Source of the DNA: Cyclaneusma minus
Taxonomy: Eukaryota > Ascomycota > Leotiomycetes > Marthamycetales > Marthamycetaceae
Length of the DNA stretch: 64,000 nucleotides
Assembly: GCA_037179335.1 (NCBI GenBank)
Contig: JAKZHN010000009.1
Coordinates: 62,001 to 126,000 of the forward strand
Direction of reading: 5' to 3'
Positions 36,826-47,935 of this stretch are shown here, piece after piece; within the stretch, counting starts at the first letter, position 1, and every line of letters starts with the position of its first letter. The notes under the pieces are model-generated. The model did not search any database. It was not told the origin of the DNA and saw only the letters and a list, made by a program, of their open reading frames with translations. The translations under genes and the position numbers were made by a program.

Positions 36826-39073
36826 CTAGTTCTTCTCCAACTCAGCCAAGATCTTCTCACCCTTCGCTCTTGCTGATGCCAAGTTGCCGACCATGTAGAA
36901 GGCACCCTCGGGAAGATCGTCACCCTCTCCGCTCATGATTCGCTTGAAGGAGTCGATGGTGTCCTTCAGGTCGACCAGTTGACCCTCGATACCGGTGAAA
37001 ACCTGGGCGACGGTGAAAGGTTGCGACAAGAATCTCTGCAGCTTACGGGCACGCTCGACGGTAAGCTTGTCGGCTTCCGACAACTCATCCATACCGAGAA
37101 TGGCAATGATGTCCTGCAGCGACTTGTACTCTTGCAACATCTGCTGGACGCGGGTGGCGGTGTCGTAGTGGTCCTGTCCGACAACACGGGGGTCCAACAT
37201 ACGGGACTTGGAGTCGAGAGGGTCGACGGCAGGGTAGATACCCAACTCAGAGATACCACGGGACAACACAGTCGTGGCGTCCAAGTGGGCGAAGGTGGTG
37301 GCAGGAGCGGGATCGGTCAAATCGTCAGCGGGCACGTAGACGGCCTGCACGGAGGTAATGGATCCCTTGGTGGTGGTGGTAATACGCTCTTGCATGAGAC
37401 CCATGTCGACGGCGAGAGTAGGCTGGTAACCGACGGCAGATGGGATACGACCCAGAAGAGCAGACACCTCGGAACCGGCTTGAGTGAAACGGAAAATGTT
37501 GTCAATGAAGAGCAAGACGTCCTGTCCTTCCTCGTCTCTGTAACACAGTTAGCTTTTGATATTTCACCGGCCTCGGATAAATCCCGGGCCTCGGATAAAC
37601 GTTTTTCCGGACCTGAAGTACTCAGCTACAGTCTTTTTTTTTTCGTTAGCCAGAGTGATCCTAGTAATTGGGAATAATAGAAATAATTTGAAAAAACCAA
37701 GTAGGGAAAAATTCCGAGGTGATCAGAAAAATTCCAAGTACCCAGGAATATCCACAGTGACTGGGAATATCCAAAATAATCAGGAATATCCACAATAATT
37801 GTGAATATTCCCAGTAACTATGAATATCTCCAATCATTGAGAATATTCAGTGATTATGAGTATCCACAATCATTGGGAATATCCAAAATGATTAGGAGTA
37901 TTCACAATGATTGTGGATATCCCAAGTGGTTGAAGGATGTTTCAGGGGCAGGGAGAAAACTTACAAGACCAGTAAGAGCGACACGGGCACGGGCTCCTGG
38001 GGGCTCGTTCATCTGACCGAACACCAGGGCGACCTTGGACTCGCCATCAAGCTGAATGACGGAAGTCTCCTGCATTTCGTGGTACAAGTCGTTACCCTCA
38101 CGAGTTCGCTCTCCGACACCAGTGAAAACGGAGTAACCACCGTGAGCCTTGGCGATGTTGTTGATCAACTCCTGAATGAACACAGTCTTGCCGACACCAG
38201 CTCCTCCGAAAAGACCAATCTTTCCACCACGAGCGTAAGGGGCGAGCAAGTCGACGACCTTGATACCGGTAACCAGGACCTCGGCGGAGGTAGATTGCTC
38301 GGTGAAAGGAGGGGCGTCGGCGTGGATGGGAAGCTTCTTGGTGGCCTTGATGGGTCCGCGCTCATCAATTGGGTCACCAGTAACGTTCATGATACGACCA
38401 AGGGTACCGGGGCCGACAGGAATCATGATGGGTGCTCCGGTGTCGGTTGCGCGGTGGCCACGGACAAGACCCTCGGTACCTATCGAGTCGTCAGTCGACC
38501 TGGATGACCAATTCCACCCGGCTAACAGTCTTACCGTCCATAGCAATGCATCGGACAACGCTCTCTCCCAAGTGTTGCTACACAATTGTTAGAACGAGCT
38601 CCCATTGTATTGCGGTCTTGGCTTGTTGACGTACTGCGACCTCGAGGATCAACTTGTTACCGTTGTTGTCGGTCTCGAGGGCGTTGAGAATTTCGGGAAG
38701 CTTCTCGCCTTCGAATTTGACTGCAGAACGGCATCAGTAAAGCTCAGATATGTGGCGTACAGCGAAAGCTGGTCGGGAAGCTCGAGGTCGCCGGGCTGGG
38801 CAAAATTTTCGCGTACCATCGACGACGGCACCAATGACTTGATGGATCTTGCCATGGACACTGGAGTCGGTGCTTGCGAAGCGGGCAGAGGAGGCCTTCA
38901 GGCCGGTCCTGAAGGCATTTCGAGAAGCTGCCGCAGCCACCGAGGGCCGGGCAAGCTTGGAGGATAGTCTTAAACCGCTAGGGGCAAGGCTCAGAGTCAG
39001 CTTCAATTGGGCGCTGGCGGGGGCAATTCCGGGTGGCAGAGCTGCAGCAGAGGGGGCCTTACCTCTTGAACAT
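36826..39073 (-). CDS. atp2: Mitochondrial F1-ATPase beta subunit
   Basis: Seven exons (39073-39063, 38977-38817, 38720-38635, 38577-38535, 38479-37965, 37632-37613, 37537-36826) give 515 residues. The start is a mitochondrial presequence (MFKSGLRLSSKLARPSVAAA). The Walker A is GGAGVGKT in KIGLFGGAGVGKTVFIQEL, the Walker B region is VLLFIDNIFRFTQAGSEVSA, and the catalytic Glu lies in GVGERTREGNDLY. The enzyme makes ATP in complex V. Two exons are tiny: the first is 11 bases (ATGTTCAAGAG), and the sixth is 20 bases encoding TVAEYF plus two bases, without which the conserved LTGLTVAEYFRDEEGQD cannot be made. The intron between 37964 and 37633 is 332 bases, several times the local norm, and full of ~20-base repeats. 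The donor after the 20-base exon is an unusual GTCCGG. Confidence 0.93.
37645..37690 (-). repeat. Inverted-duplicate copy A (atp2 intron end)
   Basis: 46 bases in the atp2 intron, just 5' of the 20-base exon, match 39503-39548 read on the other strand with only two mismatches. Copy A is in its expected place next to the functional microexon. Confidence 0.85.
37725..37932. repeat. Tandem ~20-base repeats inside the atp2 intron
   Basis: About nine degenerate units of the form GGAATATCCANAATNATTN follow each other, with substitutions such as GAATATTC and GAGTATTC. They make up most of the oversized fifth intron of atp2. Similar units occur in the MITE at 58.7 kb and the patch at 36.4 kb. Confidence 0.75.
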
Positions 39074-39907
39074 CTTTGCGAGATGGCGCAGAGCGAGAGG
39101 AGATGGAGTGGGGTGGTGGTGTTGATGGGTGAGGATCCTGACTTGGGGATGAGGCCTTTCGCGAGAAGACGGAAAGCGCTGGTCGAAGAGCCGGAGCTCC
39201 TCGCTTAGCTCCAATTGGGCTAGCACCACCTTTGCATAGATGGCTTTGCGCGCCGCCGGAGCTCAGCACCTCAAAATGTTCGTCGTCATGCAATATCTCA
39301 ACATCTTCCACTTTTGTTTTTCTGGGAAGAAGTCTAAAAACCCAAGCATTGTGCCCTTTTTTATCTAAAGAGACTCCATACATCTTTCGTGGGAGCAGCG
39401 TGGCTGGCCAATGGAGCTTGAAGTTCCGGGAGAGCTTGTCCCGAATGACCATCTCCTCCCAGTGCCACCCCCCCAAGTTCCCAATTAATTGTTGGATTAT
39501 CCCAAATTATTTCCATCATTCCCAATTACTAGGATCACTCTGGCTAACTTTGAATTCGCTCTCAGGTGGCCGAGTACTTCCTCAGGTATTTTCTCTGACT
39601 TGTGAACGCCTTGAGTATGAATCTTCATCCGGAGCACAGTACGTCAATACTCGATCATTTCGAATCATCGGTGTTCATACTTTCAACTTTTCCAATTTCT
39701 GATAAGCGCAGACGACTGAAAGAGACAGGCTTTCGGACACCTTTTCAATGATTTGCTCCATGATCTATATCGTACCATCGTTCCTAGGGGTTTGAAAGTT
39801 TGAAATCGGGACGACCTATGTCTAAATGGGTTATCACGTCAAACAAAGGGCATAAAAACAGCTTGCCGGTCAGTCTTGCAGGCATAGGAATCATGATATC
39901 AAAACAA
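39074..39907. other. Intergenic between atp2 and mcx1
   Basis: Contains the atp2 promoter and the inverted-duplicate copy B. No gene is supported. Confidence 0.5.
39503..39585 (+). repeat. Inverted-duplicate copy B with microexon-like segment
   Basis: 39503-39548 matches copy A. At 39566-39585 follows a 20-base segment bounded by CTCAG before and GTATTT after, which reads VAEYF plus LR. It resembles the 20-base atp2 exon (shared GTNGCNGAGTACTTC) but lies on the opposite strand from atp2, ~490 bases upstream of its start, so it cannot be spliced into the atp2 transcript. Confidence 0.75.
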
Positions 39908-41733
39908 CTATCCTGCAACCGCCGCCTGGCCTTGAATTCTCCATTCCGCAAAATCCCTGACCTCTTTCCCACTTCTTCGATCCCACTCCATATTCTCCTG
40001 CTCCAGCCTAGCCAAAAAAGCAGCTCTCTGCGCTCCCGAAAAGTACTCACACTTATCCTGCCTCATAGCCGCCTTCTCATGAACCAGCACGTGCCGAATG
40101 CTCAAGCTCCCAGGAATTTCATACATAGCATCTTGCAGCACGCCCTCAACAACGCTGCGGAGAGCCCTTGCGCCCGTTCCCATAGAAAGCGCGTCTTTTG
40201 CAAGGCGCTGTAATGCCAAGGGCGTGAATTCTAGCTCCACGCTCGGACTGAGTTGCTGGAAATGTGCTTTGTATTGTGCGATTATGGAGTTGTTTGGCTC
40301 GGTGAGGACACGCACGAGGTCGTCGGCGGAGAAAGGGGCGAGGGCGGCGTGGACGGGAACGCGGCCGACGAACTCGTGGATAAATCCGTAGGCTTGGAAA
40401 TCGGAGGGTTCGGCTAGATCGAGGATGTTGGGGCCGCTATTTTTCGAGAGTGCGGCGAGTTGCTCAGTGGTCATATACCGGCGGACGTGCTTCAGGTAGA
40501 GTTGGGGAGATACTTGCTCCAGCACGCTGCCTGTAGGGGATGTAGAGGGGGTAGCGTCGGCGATGTCAGCGCCGAAGCCGATCGATTTGCTAGAAATACG
40601 TTTTTTTATCGGTTTGTCGAGACCTACAAATGCTCCTGCCAATACGAAGAGGATGTTGTTCGTGCTGATGGTGACCGTTTCTGGCCTGGAGTCAGGAGTG
40701 CTTCCACCCGCCCCGAAGCCGTCCGGACCGCCCCGTGACCCGGTTTTGTCTTTGGGGGGTGTTATTTGCACATCTGATCCTTCTAGCATCTTCAGAAGGG
40801 CCTGTTGAACCCCTTCGCCACTGACATCTCTGCCTGCCATAGGCATTCGCCCTGGCGGCCTTGCAATTTTATCGATTTCGTCGAGGAACACAATGCCCAT
40901 TTCTGAGCGTTCTTTATCATAATCTGCTTTGATAAAGAGCTGTTCTATACATGATTCGACGTTGGCACCGATATAGCCAGCCTGTGTCATTGTTGTGACG
41001 TCGACCGAGACGAAAGGCACGCCTAAGCGCCTTGCTAAGCATCTGTCCCAGCGTTATCAGAATCGTCTCACAAAAACCTATTGAAAGAGGAGCTTGCCAT
41101 ACGATATCATGTAACTTTTACCTACCCCTGTGGGCCCAGTAATGAGAATATTAGACTTCTCGAGGATAGGTTCAATAGCAGCCGAGTCGACGGTTTTGAG
41201 CAGCGACCTAGGAGATGCACGACTTATATGTTCTTCTGGAGCCACAATCTGATCTTGACCCGGATAGTCGGCTGAAAGGGGTCAGAAAGGGCGGCTTTTT
41301 GTGACAGTCAAGAATACTGACTCTCTACCGGATGACTGTCTTTCTTCTTCCTCCTCGCCTTGCGGACTTCTCGCTCTTGCGCATCTCTGTGACGCTTCGA
41401 TGCTTCTATTCGTTGTAAATGATTGAAGAACTGGCTAGCAAGAAGCTTTTTCGCGACTTCATGCCCCACAACATATTCGTCGAGGTATTCCTTGAGTACC
41501 TTGGGGGTGATGCCAGACGACTGGATATTTCCGAGCGGACCGCGAGTCTTTTGACCGATTTCGACCGAGTTGCTGTGCGGTTGGTTCCTGAACTCGTCTG
41601 GTTTGTATTCGCCGGCGTTATGTCTGGCAGATGTGGTTGATAGGCAGCGGCGGCTGAAACTTGAGAGAGCAAGGTAGGAGAGACGAGCTTGGGGCGAGAA
41701 GGGCACAGTGAAGACGGCGCGAGATGACGGCAT
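39908..41733 (-). CDS. mcx1: Mitochondrial ClpX-type AAA+ unfoldase (Mcx1)
   Basis: Exons 41733-41322, 41271-41103 and 41042-39908 give 571 residues. An Arg/Ser-rich N-terminus (PQARLSYLALSSFSRRCLSTT) is a mitochondrial targeting sequence. GITPKVLKEYLDEYVVGHEVAKKLL is the ClpX start. Walker A (GPTGVGKS) is completed by the second splice, which uses a GTATGG donor and yields GVGKSYMISCLARRLGVPF. GIVFLDEIDKIARP is Walker B, and the C-terminal domain follows (KDALSMGTGARALRSVVEG). As in other fungal Mcx1 proteins there is no N-terminal zinc finger, and fungi of this kind may lack a ClpP partner, so the role is probably unfolding or activating matrix proteins. Gly/Pro-rich insert at ~residues 300-330. 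Confidence 0.92.
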
Positions 41734-42700
41734 TTCGAAGGCCTTTCGGGCTGTTCAGCCTCCAGGCCAGTTCGGACGTCGCGGGGACTGAAAGTGAAGA
41801 GGGAGAGCGCTCCGGGAAAATTTCATGGGCGAATGAGTGTGGATATGAGGGATGTGAGGATGATGAAGTTGGTCGGTCAGCATAGGTGGTGGTACAAGCT
41901 ACCTAGAAGCTCTTGCGGGGCTTCTGACAGCGGGGGATGAGCAAGTGGAGTCTTCCTACAGCTCATGTAGATTCAGTGTTCATGTTGTAGTTATTTTGGA
42001 TATTCATAGTTTTTTTTTTTTTTTTAAAAAAAAAAAAACACTGATCACCCCGATTGTTTCCAATCGCTGAAACCATTTTCAATTGTCAGAGGTTTCATGA
42101 CTGTTAAGAGCTATTCCCACGAGCAGCGCGATTCCCGGCGGCATAAATGCTACCAAGAGGGGTTTAGCGGCAGTTTAGCGTGCGCTTCTCAAAGCTGGAC
42201 TAACGAAGCAAATTGTCAGTGGCGGAAGGCTAAAAGACATTTAATGATTCCGATAATATAATTCAATTATCACCACCAATCACTACTACAATGCAATTGT
42301 TCGGTCAAGGCTGTAGACCTGGAATATACTCGCCAAGCAGGCGCATGCATGTCTTTCCGTTGGGATCGACGTCATTTGAAGCTCAAGCTCCTCCGCTGGG
42401 AAGCTGCAGCTCTGCCACAAACCAGAGCAATCTCCCAAAACTACCCCAGATAGCAACAAAGGATTCTCCCCCGCAGTCTTGCTCCTCTGGCCCTTTCCCT
42501 GGGAAAAAAGTGGAGTTCAATCTGCATGTCCCATTCTGCCACTTGGACTTCAATCGTCCCGCCTGAATCCATGATCTGATCAAGCCCCAAGGAAGCCGAG
42601 TTCTTACACAGCACCCGCTCCCCGCTCCACCAACTCTCGAATAATTTCATCCTGGAATTGAGACTTGAGGGACCCAGCCTGATACTTCACCACCGCCACC
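41734..42700. other. Divergent intergenic region mcx1 / branching enzyme
   Basis: No gene supported. Includes the T16A13 feature at 41974-42043 and a pyrimidine-rich leader before 42701. Confidence 0.5.
41974..42043. repeat. Small palindromic element with T16A13 core
   Basis: CAGTGTT at the left and AACACTG at the right are perfect inverted ends around a core that contains 16 T followed by 13 A (42010-42038). It could be the remnant of a hAT-type element with deleted centre, or a snap-back from polymerase slippage. Confidence 0.35.
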
Positions 42701-45174
42701 ATGGACAGTGTCAATGAGGAGGCTGTAAACTCCATCATGACCACCGGTCCTCCCAAGGATCTTCCAAACGACGGGACAGGTCTGCTGCCACACGCCATTT
42801 GTCCCCAGATGTTCACTTCTAACAACCACACAGGTGTCGTTCAGCTTGACCCATGGCTGGCTCCCTTCAAAGAACCTCTGCGCCATCGATACAGTAAGGC
42901 CCAGCAATGGATCAAGACCATCAACGAGAACGAAGGCGGCCTCGAGAAATTCAGTAGAGTCAGTCGAATGATTCCCTCCCGCCCAACCTCCGCTGATAGT
43001 AGTAAAGGGAATGGAGAAGTTCGGATTCAACGTGGACAAACAAAACAACATAACCTACAGGGAATGGGCTCCGAATGCTACTCAAGCATTTCTCATTGGT
43101 GATTTTAGTATTTCTCTCCGCCCCACCAGTCCAGACATAACCTCTATACCTCAGACACTTACTTTGGATAGACGAGTGGAACCGCGAGTCACATCCTATG
43201 ACCAAGAACGACTTCGGAATATTCGAACTTGTTCTGCCTGCCAAGGATGGACAGCCGGCAATACAGCATAACTCTAAGATCAAGGTATATGATAACATTG
43301 GTGCTCCCTCTTTTACAGAACATGATCTGATGGCTCAAAATTTCAGATCTCTATGATCCTGCCTTCTGGCGAACGAATTGAGCGATTGCCAGCCTGGATC
43401 AAGTACGTCACGCAAGATCAAGCAGTCTCTCCGGTTTACGACAGCAGATTCTGGAACCCACCCGAGGCGGAGAAATATGTCTTCAAGCACCCCCGTCCGA
43501 AGAAGGTTGTAAGTGCCAGGGTGTATGAAGCACATGTCGGTATTTCATCCCCTGAGGGGAAAGTGGCCACCTACAAGGAGTTCACTCAGAACATGCTGCC
43601 TAGAATCAAGCATCTTGGCTACAATGTGATCCAATTGATGGCTATCATGGAACATGCCTACTATGCTAGCTTCGGATACCAGATCAACAGCTTCTTCGCA
43701 GCAAGCAGCCGATATGGGCCTCCAGAAGACCTGAAGGAACTGATCGACACGGCTCACGGTATGGGAATCCAGGTCCTGCTAGATGTGGTGCACAGCCATG
43801 CTTCCAAGAACACTCTTGACGGTTTGAACGAGTTCGACGGTTCGGATCACCAGTACTTTCACGGTGGCGCCAAAGGCCGACATGAGCTGTGGGACAGTAG
43901 GCTATTCAACTATGGCAGCCACGAAGTTTTGCGATTCCTCCTCAGCAATTTGCGGTTCTGGATGGATGAATACAACTTTGATGGATTTCGATTCGATGGC
44001 GTTACTAGCATGCTCTATACCCACCACGGTATCGGAACGTAAGTACCGCATCCGCAGAAATGTTAAGACACATGACTAAGGAAGATAGGGGTTTTTCGGG
44101 CGGCTACCACGAATACTTCGGACCTGGCGTTGACGAAGACGGCGTCGTTTATCTCATGCTTGCGAACGAAATGCTCCATGAGCTCTATCCCGAATGTATC
44201 ACGATCGCAGAGGATGTGTCCGGCATGCCAGCTTTATGTATATCACTATCTCTCGGAGGTATTGGGTTTGACTATCGCCTGGCCATGGCGATTCCCGACA
44301 TGTGGATCAAGATCGTGAAGGACCTGAAAGACGACATGCTTTGGGATATGTCGCACATAACTCACACTCTGACAAACCGCCGTCATGGTGAGAAGACTAT
44401 TGCCTATGCGGAGAGTCACGACCAAGCGTATGTACCCAATCTTGACGTTGGGGGGTGGTGCTAACCGGAGTCTAGATTGGTTGGTGACAAGACACTGATG
44501 ATGCATCTGGTTGATGCTGAGATCTATACACACATGTCAACTCTCAGCGAATTCACGCCTGTGATTGAGAGAGGCATGGCCTTGCACAAGATGATCCGTC
44601 TCCTTACTCATGGTCTGGGCGGCGAAGGTTACCTCAACTTTGAAGGTAACGAGTTTGGTCATCCAGAATGGCTTGATTTCCCCAGAGATGGAAACGGCAA
44701 CAGTTTCTTGTATGCTCGTCGACAATTCAATCTTCCCGACGATCACTTGCTGCGATACAAGTTCCTGAACGAATTTGACGCCAAGATGCAATGGACGGAA
44801 GAGAAATACGGCTGGCTGCATTCCGAGCAGGCCTACATCAGCTTGAAGAACGAAGCCGACAAGGTCATTGTCTTTGAGCGGGCAGGACTGGTCTGGATCT
44901 TCAACTTCCACCCGACCAAGAGCTTTGCAGACTACCGCATCGGGGTCGATGTGAGCGGCACCTATCGGGTTGTTCTGAACACGGATTCCAAGGAATATGG
45001 CGGATTCAGTCGAGTCGATGAAGGCACACGCTTCTTCACTACGCCTCTCGCCTGGAACGAGCGAAAGAATTGGACTCATGTCTACATTCCTACTCGAACA
45101 GCCCTTGCAAGTATAAAATCATGTCGGATGTTGGGCGATGCTAACGCTGGTCGCAGGTTCTGGCACTAGAATAG
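42701..45174 (+). CDS. gbe1: 1,4-alpha-glucan (glycogen) branching enzyme
   Basis: Eight exons (42701-42779, 42834-42958, 43008-43107, 43172-43284, 43347-44038, 44089-44427, 44476-45106, 45157-45174) give 698 residues, the usual size. The N-terminal CBM48 part holds YREWAPNATQAFLIGDFNEW. The GH13 barrel follows: LLDVVHSHASKN, then DGFRFDGVTSMLY with the nucleophile Asp, TIAEDVSGMP with the acid Glu, and AESHDQALVGDKT with the stabilising Asp. The enzyme makes alpha-1,6 branches in glycogen in the cytosol. The last intron begins GCAAGT and ends CGCAG, with a perfect GCTAAC branch site; using it gives the family-like end YIPTRTALVLALE. The alternative donor four bases later would give an unrelated tail. 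The first intron uses the weak donor GTCTGC. Confidence 0.93.
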
Positions 45175-46897
45175 ACACTTTGAGCTCTTGACGACAGCGT
45201 CACACATGGTCGATGAACATGGGATAAGTTCGCATAGGTAGGTTTCTGGGATTAAAAGCGTGGTTGGTTCCCAGGAGCATGAAAATGTTTGAGCGGGAGG
45301 CAATTAGCTAGCTCAAGAACAGACTATATTCTGCTGCTGCTCTACCGACTTGAAGATAATATCGCAATGAACCTACCTTACACATGCCTCATACACGAGC
45401 AGGCTCCGAGTCCAGGATATCAAAACTCTCGACTCAAGTGAAATGTCGAATAGAAGATAATGTTTGCCAATTGATTCGGATCAAAGAGGAATCCAAATCA
45501 CCTAGCTCGTCCATATAATAATAATAAAAAAAACCGTATAATCTAAGCAAAAGGAACGCACTACTGGGAGGCTCAACAAACATCTCCCTACGTTGCACGT
45601 CATCCTGCATCCAAGAACATTTGTGGTGTTCCTTCAATTCAGGGGTAGACTGTCTGGGACAACATATACCCACGCTCTCCGAAACAGGCTAAACACTTAG
45701 CGCTATTATATCCTGGAAGGCTCTGTGGGGTATCAAGGGTAGCTTCAATCCAAGAGTCAATGCTCAGAAGAGATACAAGAAGGCTGAATGTACAACTAGA
45801 CAGTGGGTTGAATAAACACAGCATAAACCCCCTCGCGCAGCATGAAGCTACAAGCGGCATCCAGCCTGTATTGCTATCTGTACAACCACACCTCATCAAT
45901 ACCACGACTGTGGAATCTGGGGGTGCCCCTCGATGTGAACTTCGGACGGTCGCCAGCCGATGCAGCTGTTGGGTACATACAATTGAGAGCTATTATCACT
46001 ATGGTCATCAAGGTTATCCAACTTGTTTTTCATACTTCAAACTTGATACTCTGCAGTCCTACAATCCGAACAATGGGATAATAACGAGATTAGAGGGTAG
46101 TGGGCTGATGTTCCAGTCCAAGTCCGTCATAGGGTGGCCCTGGGTAGTGTGGATTCAGATTAATACCGCAACGGTGCCTAAACTGTTTACTAAACATTTT
46201 AGGTTTGCGGCTGTCAAGTTGTGATGATAGACGTAGAGTAGCACAGACAGGACCATCTTCAGGCAAAAGCCTTGAGTGTATAATTCACATTTGCGACAAT
46301 GATACCCTCTTCGGACAGGCCAAGTAGCATTTACCCCTACTCTGAAGTAGCTATTATTGGCAGATATTTAGTATATATAGTAGCAGCAGCTTGCGCGGAC
46401 AGGCTTCTGTACGACCAGCTATTTAATCCGAATCCCGAGATTTTAGAGTTCCCTGCCAGCGGTGCACGGCCGCCTTTAGCACTGCGTCCCAAACACCGCA
46501 GAGTCAACGGAGCTGCCCATTTACTACAATTAAAATACACAGCAGTCTCTTTTCCCAGCAGCGTTCACTGTCCCGTCCCAATCGTCTCCTCCCCCCCAAG
46601 TGCGAGCAATCCGCCGACGACGCGCCCAACTTTGCCGTGATCCTTGCCTCGCTGACCATCTCGTCGCCTGCTACCACCACCACCCTGCCAAGCCGTGTTG
46701 AGGCGGAGCAGAGGGCCCTTCTCGTATCCACGAAGCCTGCTGGTGCCCCAGAACACCCAATTCTCCCCCATCTGACGTCTTCCGACCCTCCGAAATCCTT
46801 CTCTTGCAGGCTGGAAGAAGCGAACCCTCCCTGCCAATCCAAGTCACTCGCCGCCGCCCCTCCGCATCTCCATAACTGACAGCTACTCAACCACATC
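45175..46897. other. Intergenic between branching enzyme and Rho gene
   Basis: About 1.7 kb. The second half is the CT-rich promoter and leader of the Rho gene. No additional gene is supported. Confidence 0.5.
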
Positions 46898-47935
46898 ATG
46901 GCTCAGCCATCCGCTGCCAACGTCATCCGAAGGTACGTGAAAGGAGATTTGTACCCAGACTCGCAGCTGTTCGACCTTCCGACGCCCGAATTACCTTATT
47001 GCGAATATCCAACTTCTTGTCGCCGATTCCAATATGCCGCCCTTCCGGCGTCGTCCGAATAACAACAATATCGAGCTTGAAGATAATCGGGAACGTGGAG
47101 GAACCATTCGACAGCTCGATACATTCTTTGTGTCCGCGCTCCAGCAATACCTACTTATCGTGGATGTGTGCAGAATAGCTTATGCTGACTTGTTACTCGC
47201 AGGAAGCTGGTCATCATCGGAGACGGAGCTTGCGGCAAAACCAGTCTGCTGAGCGTCTTCACCCTTGGTTACTTTCCAACAGTAGGTTCCTCTTCTGGGC
47301 CATTCACGTCTTTGAACCACGCTAACATTGTCTACTAGCATTATGTGAGTGATGCACCATCCGCGAAGTAAGGTATAATTGGAGCCTTGGCTTATTATTT
47401 TAGGTCCCTACCGTATTCGAAAACTACGTGACGGATTGCAGAGTCGATGGAAAGAACGTTCAGTTGGCGCTTTGGGATACGGCCGGTCAAGAAGACTACG
47501 AGAGACTGCGACCGCTAGCATACTCCAAGGCCCACGTTATCCTGATTGGCTTTTCCGTCGATTCTCCTGATTCCTTAGACAACGTTCGGAACAAGGTCAG
47601 TTGTGGGTTTCTGGCGGCAGCGAACGTGGCTAATGTCTCGATAGTGGATTGAAGAAGCCAACGAACGCTGCCCAGGAGTACCCATCATACTAGTCGGACT
47701 GAAGAAGGATTTGCGGGAAGACCCGGTCGCAATCGAGGAGATGCGAAAGAAGTCCATGCAATTTATCGACAGCAGAAATGCCAGCAGCATGGCCACCTCA
47801 CTAGGCGCTCGTCGATATCTGGAATGCTCGTCACTGACGGGTGAGGGTGTTGACGACGTCTTCGAGGCTGCAACACGTGCAGCACTTCTCACATTCGACA
47901 AGAGCGAGTCCAGCGGCTGCTGCGTCATTTTATAA
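46898..47935 (+). CDS. rho2: Rho2-type small GTPase
   Basis: Five exons (46898-46932, 47203-47281, 47339-47344, 47404-47595, 47645-47935) give 200 residues. GDGACGKTSLL is the P-loop, YVPTVFENYV the effector loop, WDTAGQEDYERLRPLAY switch II, and LVGLKKDLRED stands in place of the usual TKxD-type box. SSLTGEGVDDVFE includes the Rho-type end. It finishes GCCVIL: a CAAX box for geranylgeranylation preceded by a Cys that could be palmitoylated. Rho2-type proteins regulate cell-wall synthesis and polarity at the plasma membrane. The third exon is six bases, CATTAT, encoding His-Tyr, with clean splice sites on both sides. It is required to make the invariant FPTHYVPTVFENY. Confidence 0.93.
47339..47344 (+). 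other. rho2: Six-base internal exon of the Rho gene
   Basis: TCTACTAG precedes and GTGAGT follows the exon CATTAT. The introns on its sides are 57 and 59 bases. Skipping it would keep the frame and delete two residues next to the effector loop. Confidence 0.85.

Noticed and set aside
36979..38507. Long plus-strand frames opposite atp2
   Set aside because: Antisense shadows of the atp2 exons; no independent features.
39232..39702. Plus-strand frame of 156 residues containing the VAEYF segment
   Set aside because: The only conserved part is the duplicated atp2 microexon-like piece. The rest is intergenic, and the frame is open by chance.
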